Source of the DNA: Beroe ovata
Lineage: Eukaryota > Ctenophora > Nuda > Beroida > Beroidae
Length of the DNA stretch: 19,808 nt
Reading direction: 5' to 3'
Assembly: GCA_946803715.1 (NCBI GenBank)
Contig: CAMPET010000134.1
Span: 34,750-54,557, forward strand
Under the pieces are notes generated by a model. That model did no database searches and was not told the DNA's origin. It was given only the letters and a program-made list of their open reading frames with translations. Both the position numbers and the translations under genes were made by a program. This document shows positions 9,202 to 19,293 of the stretch, piece after piece. Within the stretch, counting starts at the first letter, position 1, and the number at the start of each line of letters is the position of its first letter.

Positions 9202-9685
9202 TGCTAGGAAGTGATCAAGTCAGTACAGAAGGACAAATTGCACTTTTGAATTTGTTGAACTGAATTTTACAATAGTTAAATCTTAACTTTTTTCAGTGTT
9301 ATATATACTGCGTACTTTTTATGTCTTAACTTTGCATAGGATCATATCATATATCTCGTGTATTTTGTTTGCCAATTTAATTTTAATGAGCCATTCATTT
9401 ATGAAATGATATATTTGAAGTAACCATTTTCTCACTTTAGGTAATTCAAATACTGTATCAAAATCATACAATTTTGAAATTTGTCTTTGCATATCTTTTA
9501 CATACATAATAATATGCATGCTTGATTGGATAGAACAAGACATGCATTATTTTGAGAATTAATGCTTTGATGTTCACCTATTTCAATAGGCAAGAATGCA
9601 AGATATCATTATGTCATTATAGTCCATGACCACATTATGACTGAGGATAAGAATTATTGCTATCACTTTGAACAAGAAATTATAG

Positions 9686-9813
9686 ATCAAAATTCTTGTA
9701 GGATTTTACCCTACCGTCGGTGCCCGCGATTTTCAATCCGCCCCGGGGATAAAATCCCGCCAGGGATAAAATCCCGCCAGCAAGGGTAGGGTGAAATCCT
9801 ACAATCAAAATTC
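9686..9813. mobile_element. MITE-like inverted-repeat element with target duplication
   Basis: Terminal arms TTGTAGGATTTTACCCTACC (9696-9715) and GGTAGGGTGAAATCCTACAA (9785-9804) are inverted repeats with one mismatch in 20. They are flanked by the direct repeat ATCAAAATTC at 9686-9695 and 9804-9813, which overlaps the element by one base, giving a 9-10 bp target-site duplication around a 108/109-bp element. The interior has no coding capacity and holds two tandem copies of GGGATAAAATCCCGCCA (9746-9779), each with its own small palindrome. A 9-bp duplication with terminal inverted repeats is typical of Mutator-like elements, but family assignment is a guess. Confidence 0.82.
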
Positions 9814-9937
9814 ATGCTTCCAGGCATCTCCATTCAGACATATAACTTTATCTTACCTTTATCTCATTTAATTGAAGACCAAATTTTGTGTTTCTGCATG
9901 CTTTGAAACAGGTTTTGGCCCTCGATGCAAATGCAAT

Positions 9938-10036
9938 GCGCGCGCGCCGCGCGCAAGAAACACTAGGCAGTGGACAGATAATTATAATATAACATCCGGC
10001 AACAATTTACAATCGCATGGCATGGCATGCCGGCAA
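9938..10036 (+). repeat. Dispersed GC-rich repeat, copy A
   Basis: The order here is GCGCGCAAGAAACA, GTGGACAGATAATT, CCGGCAA, then TTTACAATC and GCATGGCATGGCATGCCGGC. Matching blocks occur at 2787-2880 on the minus strand in rotated order. GC-rich ends in AT-rich surroundings make it stand out. Confidence 0.6.
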
Positions 10037-10577
10037 AATATGGAAAATTTAATTGGCAAATTTAATTTTAATGGCTAAGGATGAAGGATCATAAGAAAAT
10101 TTTGCGAAATTCAAACTGAACTTAATAATTATCCCAGTACAGTCATGACATAATTTGACAACTCAAGTCGAAATATCATGTCTATCATCATGATTACATC
10201 TGCATCTGAAGGAAACATTTAAGATTGAACTTTTAATAAATGAAAAATGAGGTTCATATCCCGCCATACTGGAAACATATGTACAAAGTCCTATTCCTAA
10301 TTCCGAGTCATGCAATGAAGTGATCGTCGCGTTAAACTACCAAATTTATGATATCATTGCAGCCAGTCAATACAGGAGAACTGATGAAAGATGAAGATGA
10401 TGATCTCAAAGCACAGTGTTCAAAAGCTTTTTACATGTTTTACTGATATTTAATGATATCAAATAACCGCATTTACAATATTTAACTTACTAATGATTTC
10501 TAACACAGTCAAATTATTCATTTAAATATACAAATAAAAACAATAACACTTTAAAATATCTGAAAATGATCAACTTA

Positions 10578-13500
10578 TTAAATGATTTTTCTATCGATTA
10601 AAAACCGGGCTTTCATCCGACCTTTTCCCTTCACTTCCACGAAGTGGGGCTCCTCAAATCTGAATCCGAAGGGCTGTAACAGGAGGCAACTCTCCTCTGT
10701 TATCTGCAATCAATGTTGGTCAGTTGCATCACGTATACTGAAAACTATGATAATCACATGACAAGTACAGTGTACACGTCATTATTAATTATCACTATGA
10801 CAACGTATTATATCACCATGATAACGAACCTGTATCTTCCCCACTTTGCCCGTACTTTCCATGCGGGAGGCCACATTAACCGTGTTACCCCATATGTCGT
10901 ACTGCGGCTTGGTGGCGCCAATCACGCCAGCTACCAGTGAGCCATGGTTGATACCTGTGAGAGACACGCTGTTTGCAGTTATCGCTTTGTCGCTATGGCC
11001 TAGTGATTAGTGAACTTGGTGCTACTTGGCTTACACAAAGTATTTATAGATAATAGCAAGTCAATGACTGTAGTAGCTATGGGCTATGGTTCATGATCCC
11101 GCATCTAGGCTGTTAGGAGTGTCTTACTGAACCACTACTAACCTATCCTAAGTTGAAAATTGTTGAACGAGTGCTTGTTTATCCTCTTGATGCAATCCTG
11201 CATTGCAAAAGCAAACTCGCACAAGTTGCACAGGTAGATATCAAGATCAGTGTCCGTTCCGTCGTATACAGCTTTAGGAGTAAGCCCAGCTGCTACCATG
11301 TATGTTGCACCGATAGTCTTTATCTTCTCAACTGTGAGGAAACGAGCTCGTGACACATGTCTGCTGAGCTTACTGCTAACAAGAGCACAATGTGTGATTA
11401 CTTACTGCAGTTGAATCTGTATTTCTCCAAAAGATCATCAAAATCAGCTATGATCTCGTTGAGTACCCGCATACATTCCAACCCGTTGTTATTAACGTCG
11501 TTCTCGGCGTAAAATTCGGCGAAGAAGTTAGGGATGGAAGCGAACATCACGCCAACATTCGAGTACTCGTCGTGATACAAGCCCTGTGATCGAAAAGTGG
11601 AATAAAGTCTACGAAAAGTGCCAAATTATAGTGTCCAATTTTGGCTCGACTGACTCATATATCAATCAAAATACATATGAAACCAGCATGCAAAATGAAA
11701 TTAAACAAGTAGCGTATACAAGCCGCGCATAATGCGCGCAGTTCGCGCGCTAACTCCAGTTTTTCGTCCTGCGCGCATTCCAAAAAGTAGACAATGAAAA
11801 CAACCTAAACCCGATAACCATCCTGATATATGATCTGTAGAACTGCTACCAACATTAGCAACACTGTGCGCGTTTTGCCACTCTCCTCAACAATAACAAT
11901 CCACATGACACAAGTACAATTGGACAACGTGTCACAGAGATGTGTCATGAATTACTCACAAATTTTGGGCACCCCATGAAGTGTTCAGCCACATGACCAG
12001 GCAGCAAATTCCTCAGGAGAATGCCGTTATTTGTCTTGAAATCCTCCATTTGTTCCTTTTTCAGTGCAGCGTGGTGTCGCTGTAAGAAATCAGTCCTAGC
12101 TGTTCTCTCAACCTCGTAACCTGACATGATGTCAATTATTGTACATCACATGGGAAAAAGCAGCTATCCATAGCATCGTACACACACACTCAAATAGCCA
12201 TGCTGTGTTTGGTTATTATGCGCAAAGTTAGAGAGTGCCAAGCGCGCTATATTGTCCAAAAGTGTCAGGATCAAATATAGACAAAGCATATCACCATATT
12301 ATTATTATCATAGCTAAATTCTACAGGGTGCACACACACACACACACAAAGAAACACACACACACAAAGACACACAGACAAACTGGTAACTTGGTCTGTG
12401 TGCCAGAACATGATCTGTATACCAGACGAAGAGGAACTAGCCATGTTTAGCTGGTTTTAACAGTCTTGAGAAAGTAGCAACCTCATTCAAAGATTCAATT
12501 GAATACTTGAATACCTAGATAAGAGCTAGGTAGTATTCCCGATTACAGATACGAGATAGCTCAAAGTAGCTGGTCCTACTTCGAATGTCATCATACGGAT
12601 CAATCTCGATTTAGCAGGGCAAAAGTGCTTGAGTCAACAGTGCTGCGCAAAACAGGCACACACAAACACAAACAACCACAGACACAGACACAGACACATA
12701 AACAAAACTTACTGTCGCCTATCATGATCCCCTGATATCGGCACTATGATTATTCATTTATATTGTATCGATTAGTTGCAGACAATCACAACACAAACAC
12801 ACAGACACAGACAATCACAACACAAACGCACATACACACACCACGCTACTTATGACAAAACCAGTGAAAACAACAGTCAACACATCAACAATCAACATTG
12901 ACGTGTGTGAAGACAGAATTTATAAATTGTTCCTTTATTAAAGTGTCACCATCAGCGACTCCTGTGTAATTAGATTGTTTAACTCGCAGTCAAGTGACTC
13001 ATGTATTAATTCGTGAATCATTTGAAATGATGTAATGTGTATCGATGTGTAACATGGGTACGTGTCACTGTGTTACGTTCGTAAGTGTAACAGTGGATAC
13101 TACTTATTTGAAACTTTATTTATGCAAGTAACATCATAGAAATTGTTTGTTGTCGTGTGAAGGTGTGCTTTGAGTACTAAAACAGTATCATCTTTCCCTA
13201 TGTGTGTGGAAACACTGCGGAGTTTTAACCAAGAATTATTTATTGGTAGCTTTAATTACTACCTATCAACTGCTAGGACAATATGTATTGTACATACCGA
13301 GCAGAATGAACGCTATCCCCAGCATGACCAGATACACAGTTCCATACTCCTTAAGTTCAATAATTTTCCTCATCTCTGCCGCTATATCATCTTCTGTCCT
13401 GAGGATGTCAGCCAATCATGAGCCAGTATTCAAGGGATGACAGCCAATCAGAGGTCAGTATTCAGGGGATGACAGCAATCAGGGACTATAGTTTTTATCT

Positions 13501-14361
13501 TTGTCTGTGTGTTAGACAGTATTTAACCCCCGCCCCCGACATTATGATAAACTGACAGTTAACTTACAAATTATCTGTGTCATTGAAGAGCAACCAAGTG
13601 TCGTAATCATCGAATATGTCTCGCTTCGGGTAGTGCATGATAGCGATATATGCAGTGACTGCAGTGACCATGATCACTGCTTTGAGAATGTAGTCCAGCT
13701 TTAGAAACACAGCACTACACAGCATCGCGAGCATGCCACTGATGTAGAAATACTGACGTGGCGGGAGAGGTGGTGTTAGGAACAATAAATGATGATAAAT
13801 TTCCGATAACCATTAGATAAGTCAGATCAAAGTCAGATTTTAAGTACCTGAGCGAGTCACCACCTATTTAAGCAAGTTATTTGCTTTAGTAGTTTATCAA
13901 ATCAGTAAGCTATTGATTCAGAACTGATCAGTAAGCTATTGAGTATTGACACTGAGCTGAGTTTTATAATAGGGAACACATACCATGGGGTAGTCACAGA
14001 AGTCTTTGGGACTTCTCCGCCTGCCATTGCACTTCGGGTCATCAGAACCACATCTCTGACAACTGATCTGAACAAGGGTGAGCCGTGATAGACACACAAC
14101 ACAGACAAAAATACACACAGACGCACACACATACACACACATACAGTATACACACACACACAGGCACAAACACAGACACATGCACACGCACACACCTACC
14201 CATTACTCAACTACATAATGCATAACTTGTATCTATTTTTAGATCAGGTAGGTAACTGGGTCAAGTATTGTGATATTTATAACACACTAAGGGTAATGAT
14301 TATTACAATTTACAGTGATTATCACAGCTCCTCCCCCCCCCACACACAGCGCCCCAGACAC

Positions 14362-14392
<31 letters not shown>

Positions 14393-14412
14393 NTACATTC
14401 ACTCATACAGAG

Positions 14413-14468
<56 letters not shown>

Positions 14469-17400
14469 GTCAGTATGAGAATGGTTACCTAGCTAGAGGG
14501 GGTGGTGTACGCTATAATTAACAGGACAGGTAATTAGCCTCTAATTATAGATACAACTATCTGTCTCTTATTTGAAACAGCTAATGAGGGGCCTATTGTC
14601 CCAAGATACAACAACATACCTAGAAGTGAGGTTGTTGCAAAGATTTGTATTATACCTAAAGAGATCAATTTTTTATAATAATGATGGCATCTTACCCCCG
14701 AAAGGTTTAAATAGTTGTCAAATTGTTGTGTGTGACTGTGTGTGTGTGAGTGAGAAATAAGAATAATGTTATGAATGTTATGGAACTAGGACATTATTGT
14801 CTGACATCACTGAAAATACATGTTAACATGGAGTGAGAGCCTTGCTTGCTAAATTCACCGTTAACTCACATAATTCTCTATTATTAGTTGGCTATTTGAT
14901 ACAATCTCTAATTGAATATTTGTTCGAATGCCAAGAGAAAGACTAGTTGGTTCGAACAAGACATGCTAAAACTTAGTTCAGAATTACTAAGCGAAATATT
15001 CATATCCTAGTCTCAATGGTACGCGGACCAATATCTCAATATCACCCATGGTAGCATCTCCCCTATACTATGAACTACTCACGAAACACCGCGAGATACT
15101 CACTATCTGAATGAAGGCGATGATGTAGACGATGATAGTGGTAATAATAGCAAGTCCAGCCCGGATCCTATGACTATCCGTTATTATTTGAGCAAACTGC
15201 ACGAGGCACTGACAGGATTTGGGCGCTGCCATGGAAACGCACACAGTCACTGATAGCACGAGTAGGGCCGAGGTGAACGCACTCAGGGTAATGTGGTTGA
15301 TGGGCAGGATGGAGAGCTGGATAGCACCGATAAAGAGAAACACGAGGAACGCACACGCGAGGTAGTATTTGAACATGTTGTCGGGGAGACGCTGGAAATC
15401 CGTTTCCATGGTAGCACACTTGAATCTGTGGGGAGAGAGTGAGACTTGGGTTAGAGAATTAGCTGACAATTGACATCTTGTAACAAGTAATTGGTTGGGT
15501 TGGTGGTCAGTGGTGATAAAGCTATACACAACATCGACTTGTGTCTGTGTGAGACACCACAGCTAACCTGGGAGTGACACAGTGTCTATGTGACACAGTG
15601 TCTGTGTGAGACACAGTGTCTATGTGACACAGTGTCTGTGTGAGACACATTACAGCTAACCTGAGGGTGAGACGGTGGATGTGCTCAGACTTCTCCCACT
15701 TTCTCTCACTCCTGCCTGCCTCTATCTGCTTCTGCATGTGCTCGTTCACTTGGTGATCCAGGTCCTGTTGGTGACTCATCACTTGGTTACGGCCCTTCCT
15801 ACCGCCAATGCTCGCATGCATGGGAAACAGTCCCACCTGGGTACACATGTGATCACGTGATCTATGTAACAACACAATATCTCCCACCGTCAAACTCTGC
15901 CAGTGCTCTCATAATGTTTGAGCACCTCAGAAAACTGCACACATTACGACACAGTCGATTCAGAATCCTAACAACAAAATCCGTGCCGAATGTTTCTAAA
16001 AAAGTGAAAAGACGTCTGGATGTGCTCAGTTGCCGTGCAGCCATGACAACACCACGTGACATGAATATCGATCAGTGATTGGTAGATACCCACCTGTAGC
16101 ATGACCATCCCCGTCTGTCCGGCATGATGATCTGCCGTCTTGATGGGCGCCTGATTGGCGGCAAATGGTGTGACACTCTCCCATTTTCCCACGTACTGTT
16201 GCACCGTCATCTCGTCATCCGGGTCACTACTCGAACTCGTCACACCGTTGCTAAGCGGGGCAGAGAGGGTTGCTATACAGTTGCTAAGCGGGGCAGAGAG
16301 AGTTGCTATACTGTTGCTAAGCGGGGCAGAGAGGGTTGCTATACAGTTGCTAAGGAGCGTGGAAACGGAGGGGTACTGAGTGTCGCTATGTTGCTAAGGC
16401 GTGTCATGGTGTTGGTATATGTTACAACTCTATACTCACGAGTGGATATGGTCCTTGTTGTGGTTGTTGTTGTTGCTGTACTTGTGGTTGCCCACTCCCC
16501 CGTTGGTATGGGGTCCCTCCTGGTCCCCGTCATCCGGTGTGGTCCCACTCTCATCCTTTTCTATTATCTCCTTACGGTACTTTTCCAGTGCCTGTACAAT
16601 GGGACTCATAACGATGTTTGTATAATTACCTTGACGACCCCTACTTACCCCCTACCATCCTGTTAGTGAGTAGCTCCTCTGAATATCAGTAGGAAAGTTA
16701 ATTTTCACGGAGTTCCAGACGACACAGCTTGAAAATTTTAGCTAATTTTCGCTAATTTAGTTAATTCGTTCCGTCCTCAACTGGAGGACCCTGTTTGCTC
16801 CCTGGCGAGCAGCATATAATGGAGACACCCCTGTCCTCTGTCTGCACTAAGATATACGATATCACAATTCATATACTTATAGCTTTACAGGACCGGACAG
16901 AGAGGAGTGGATGGAAAAGACAGCATTTGTACTGTGATTCGTTAGGAATTCTCTGCAATATTATCATGAAGGTGTTCTCATTAGAGTGACAGTAAGTAAT
17001 TGTGTGAATGACTCCTCCATTGTAGATGAATTATAGACGTGTGAGTTTCTCTGTGTGAACTGTATTACCTATTGACAGTAGACACACCACAGTTAGGCAA
17101 GAGTTGACAGAATGCTGTCAATAATAGGTCAACTCAATATATTATGTCTAGGTATAGGTAGGACGTAGGTACGAGCAGAATTGTGTGACAGCTACATCTG
17201 GGTTTGATTTGATGGAATAACTTGACTTGTGATGTTTGGTATGATGCCCATTATAGCGATAGACCGGTTGAATAGTGCTAAAACACAGTATTTAATAAAA
17301 AAAGGATACCTAACGCTTAGACAGAAAACCGAGACCAAGAAGTAAGAAGGGTAACAGGGTAGACAATTATAGACAGCAGACACCGAAAAAATGAACAATA

Positions 17401-18779
17401 ATGGCTATCTCAATCACTGAATGACAGATTACTAAACTAAATAAGGGTTGTCTGGGATCACGTGACTCACGGCTGCTTGTTCTGGCGATGTTTCTGGGTT
17501 GACAACGAGGAATGTTGTGATGTTGTGTTCCTTGATGTACTTGTCCCGTTCCTCCCCGTTACCAGGCTCACAGAGCACGTCAGCAGGTAGGTAACTCCGG
17601 GTAGCAGCTGAGATGTGCACACGCCTGTGATAGAGGGAGCTAGAGTGTGGTGTGTGAAACAGTGTGGTGGGGTATACTGGGAGTGTCAGAGAGGGGACTG
17701 GGGAAGAGGGAGTGAAACAGAAACTGACATGAAGAACTATGACTGTGAGTTAGGGAGAGTGATTGCCATGCCGCTATGAACCAAATGAGTTGCTATGGTT
17801 ACAACAGTGTGAGTTGCTATGGTTAAAACAGTATGAGTTGCTATGGTTACAACAGTATGCGTTGCTATGGTTAAAACAGTATGCGTTGCTATGGTTACAA
17901 CAGTATGAGTTGCTATGGTTACAACAGTATGAGTTGCTATGGTTACAACAGTGTGAGTTGCTATGGTTACAACAGTGTGAGTTGCTATGGTTAAAACATT
18001 ATGAGTTGCTATGGTAACCACAGTATGCGTTGCTATGGTTAAAACAGTATGCGTTGCTATGGTTACAACAGTATGAGTTGCTATGGTTACAACAGTATGA
18101 GTTGCTATGGTTACAACAGTGTGAGTTGCTATGGTTACAACAGTGTGAGTTGCTATGGAAACTAGGTACCCGCTGAGTCCGCCACTCTCCATATGGTTGG
18201 CTATGGTAACCGAGTCACTCCACACGTCATACTGCCACTTTCGGTGCCCGAGCACGCCACACAGTACCCGCCCGGTGTTGATCCCAACCCGCATGTTGAC
18301 ATCAACCCGCGTGTTATCCCGCACCTCCCTACGATAAGGGTAGCTACAAGACGTGGTTACCATGGTAACGTGATATATACACGTGTTGATACATGGTTAT
18401 TACCATGGTAACAATGTTAACATGTGACACTAACTTGATACACGTAATCATGTCGAGCGCCATGAAGATAGAGCAGATGGCGTGGTGGGGCGAGGGATTG
18501 GGCACGCCACACACGCAGTAGTAGCAGTCACCGAGGATCTTGATACGCATACAGCTGTTTTTCTGCGAGGTAATATCATATCACGCCCACATATCACGCC
18601 CACATATCACATTCTCCAATTTTTACTGTGTGACCTAGTTATCTGGTTATAAAACTGTTTTGTTTACCTTTGCCAAGTCATCGAATCTACCGAACAGCGT
18701 GTTCAGTATCTTCACTAACTCCTGTGCTGTGCAGCCCGATGCCATCTTGGTGAAGCCCACGATATCGGCAAACAGTATA
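10578..18779 (-). CDS. ADCY: Membrane adenylyl cyclase, AC2/4/7-like, 3' sixteen exons (partial)
   Basis: The enzyme makes cAMP from ATP at the plasma membrane under G-protein control. Exons: 18779-18668, 18562-18435, 18328-18170, 17624-17471, 16591-16440, 16226-16094, 15836-15661, 15425-15104, 14067-13984, 13752-13568, 13398-13298, 12120-11960, 11583-11406, 11331-11143, 10954-10830 and 10703-10578. All phases agree: 2485 nt, 827 full residues, TAA at 10580-10578. C1a carries both metal-binding aspartates ([18 protein letters not shown]) and [21 protein letters not shown]1b contains an Asn-rich stretch (16440-16591), then [11 protein letters not shown]. The second membrane block has six helices (three in 15104-15425, two in 13568-13752, one in 13298-13398), with a Cys-rich outer loop and an NDT sequon. 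C2 has [35 protein letters not shown] and VKGKG, so the purine- and phosphate-binding residues are present; the QEHA motif of AC2 is not. INKHSFN and GINHG favour AC2/4/7 over AC5/6. The first acceptor (18780) is phase 2, so N-terminal exons lie off the right edge. The 16226 boundary is ambiguous: three nearby AG|T acceptors fit. Confidence 0.95.
11584..11959 (-). other. Adenylyl cyclase intron with GCGCGC words
   Basis: This 376-nt intron lies between exons 11960-12120 and 11406-11583. Around 11723-11780 are several GCGCGC or TGCGCGC words in otherwise AT-rich DNA, resembling the GC-rich words of the dispersed repeats at 2787 and 9938. No exon or hairpin is evident. Confidence 0.7.
12121..13297 (-). 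other. Adenylyl cyclase intron with CA-rich repeats
   Basis: This 1177-nt intron lies between the exon for the last membrane helix and the start of C2. It contains CA and ACACAA microsatellites at about 12330-12378 and 12656-12690, and again at about 12790-12840. I find no further exon; the flanking exons join in phase (G|GT) and read [18 protein letters not shown]. Confidence 0.8.
13404..13485. repeat. 32-bp tandem repeat next to a cyclase splice acceptor
   Basis: Units begin at 13404, 13436 and 13468 with GATGTCAGCC, GATGACAGCC and GATGACAGC, and the first two continue to ..CAGTATTCA. The period is 32 bp, with two full units and one partial. The first unit starts within the acceptor region of the exon at 13398 (minus strand), so the repeat occupies the intron just upstream of the splice site. 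Confidence 0.8.
14068..15103 (-). other. Adenylyl cyclase intron with long CA tracts
   Basis: This 1036-nt intron separates the exon for helices 7-9 from the exon for the Cys-rich outer loop. It contains CA-rich tracts at about 14096-14197 and 14338-14465, the latter with an N at 14393. The rest is AT-rich, with no exon or RNA gene seen. Confidence 0.8.
14338..14465. repeat. (CA)n microsatellite with one N
   Basis: Long pure CA runs flank the short sequence TACATTCACTCATACAGAGC, and one unresolved base at 14393 lies at the end of the first run. The length is probably uncertain in the assembly. Confidence 0.92.
15560..15662. repeat. 34-bp tandem duplication and duplicated donor sequence
   Basis: A 34-bp unit starting AGTGTCTATGTGACACAGTG occurs exactly twice (15581-15614 and 15615-15648). 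It is bracketed by two copies of CAGCTAACCT (15560-15569 and 15653-15662). The right copy contains the cyclase donor used at 15660 (CAG|GTTAGCTG on the minus strand); the left repeats the same CAG|GTTAGCTG 93 nt into the intron. Confidence 0.85.
16247..16354. repeat. 33-bp minisatellite in a cyclase intron
   Basis: Three units of exact 33-bp period start at 16247, 16280 and 16313 with GTTGCTAAGCGGGGCAGAGA, and a partial fourth (GTTGCTAAG) starts at 16346. Units differ at only a few positions. On the minus strand it sits about 20 nt upstream of the acceptor for the exon ending at 16094. The period is a multiple of three, so it keeps a plus-strand frame open, but nothing suggests it is translated. 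Confidence 0.92.
16592..17470 (-). other. Adenylyl cyclase intron
   Basis: This 879-nt intron lies between the end of C1a (PEQAA, donor GCC|GTGAGT at 17470) and the C1b exon beginning ALEKYRK at 16591. It holds an ATTTTAGCTAATTTTCGCTAA-type AT-rich run near 16735-16765 and nested inverted repeats at 17068-17135 (GAGTTGAC and GTCAACTC; TTGACAG and CTGTCAA). I see no additional exon. Confidence 0.75.
17787..18164. repeat. 24-bp minisatellite, 16 units, with X-box-like motifs
   Basis: Units of the form GAGTTGCTATGGTTACAACA plus GTGT or GTAT start every 24 bp from 17787 to 18147 with no insertions or deletions; the last unit is partial and diverged. Variation is limited to a few positions (GAG/GCG, TTAC/TTAA, GTGT/GTAT). 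Each unit contains GTTGCTATGG, the left part of an RFX-type X-box, and single units complete it as GTTGCTATGGTAAC (18005-18018) and GTTGCTATGGAAAC (18149-18162). The array lies in the cyclase intron 17625-18169 and ends six bases before the exon boundary at 18170. Confidence 0.95.
18356..18369. promoter_or_regulatory. Palindromic X-box-like site
   Basis: GTTACCATGGTAAC is a perfect 14-bp palindrome that fits the RFX X-box consensus (GTN-rich half-sites around an AT-G core). It lies in the 106-nt cyclase intron 18329-18434. A second related site, TTACCATGGTAAC, is at 18400-18412. Binding is inference only. Confidence 0.45.
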
Positions 18780-19213
18780 CTGGGGAGAAGACGGGGGGGG
18801 AGGTTAGTGTAGTTACTGTGAGGAGTGGTTAGATAGGGGTAAGGGGTGGTTAGGGGTGAGGTTAGAGGTGAGGGGTGGTTAGTGTCACTGTGCCCTGTAT
18901 TGATGTCAGGCAAGTTGGTCCTCTTATGCGACTCTAATACTTATGTGAAAACTGTGGGTATGCTTGTCAGTATGCTGCTGGGAAGAGAGGAGGTTACAGG
19001 CTATACGTATATGGGCAGATTATTAGGGTTAGTGATCCGTCATGGCCCGTATCGTGGGAAGAGATGGTGTTACTAAAATAATCTATCTGACGAATTCAGG
19101 GTTCACATTGCCTCTTTTTGTGTGTGTGTGTGTGTGTCATCGCAACGTAATAATCAATAACAAGTATTTGTAATGAGTGTAATACTGGGCCCAATTTTAA
19201 GTTTTAGTAGTCC

Positions 19214-19293
19214 AGCCTCGCGGTTACTGCGTGATTTAGCGATAAGTCCGGCTCGGACTTATCGCTACATCACGCGAGTTCGAATATGAGGCT
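19214..19293. repeat. MITE-like hairpin
   Basis: Arms of 22 bp with one mismatch (19229-19250 starting GCGTGATTTAGCGATAAG; 19254-19275 starting CGGACTTATCGCTACATC) flank a 3-nt loop, GCT. Short outer inverted ends AGCCTC (19214-19219) and GAGGCT (19288-19293) suggest a small element of about 80 bp. No clear target duplication is visible. Confidence 0.75.

Larger units (their letters stand above)
9202..10577. other. Intergenic region between adenylyl cyclase and RAF
   Basis: This 1376-bp spacer must hold the cyclase 3' UTR on the right and the RAF promoter and 5' UTR on the left. It is AT-rich except for two repeat elements (9686-9813 and 9938-10036). Open frames at 9319-9543 and 9872-10078 have no recognisable motifs, and the latter is largely repeat. 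I see no RNA gene. Confidence 0.65.

Noticed and set aside
9319-9543. Minus-strand frame of 74 codons in the intergenic region
   Set aside because: AT-rich, no recognised motif and no homologous family; likely chance.
14315-14478. Plus-strand Thr-His-rich frames in CA repeats
   Set aside because: Translation of a microsatellite interrupted by an N; no gene evidence.
15522-15893. Open frame extending the cyclase C1b exon into the 34-bp repeats
   Set aside because: The exon ends at a phase-consistent donor at 15661, and the reading beyond is tandem-repeat sequence. The possible use of the second donor is kept as a finding.
16124-16666. Long plus-strand frame with ([11 protein letters not shown]) repeats
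   Set aside because: It arises from the 33-bp minisatellite period and overlaps well-supported cyclase exons on the other strand.
17068-17135. Nested inverted repeats considered as a structured RNA
   Set aside because: Arms are only 7-11 bp with mismatches and lie in an intron; too weak to call.
17763-18164. 24-bp array considered as CRISPR or coding repeat
   Set aside because: There are no unique spacers, the locus is eukaryotic, and the array lies inside a confirmed intron whose flanking exons join in phase.
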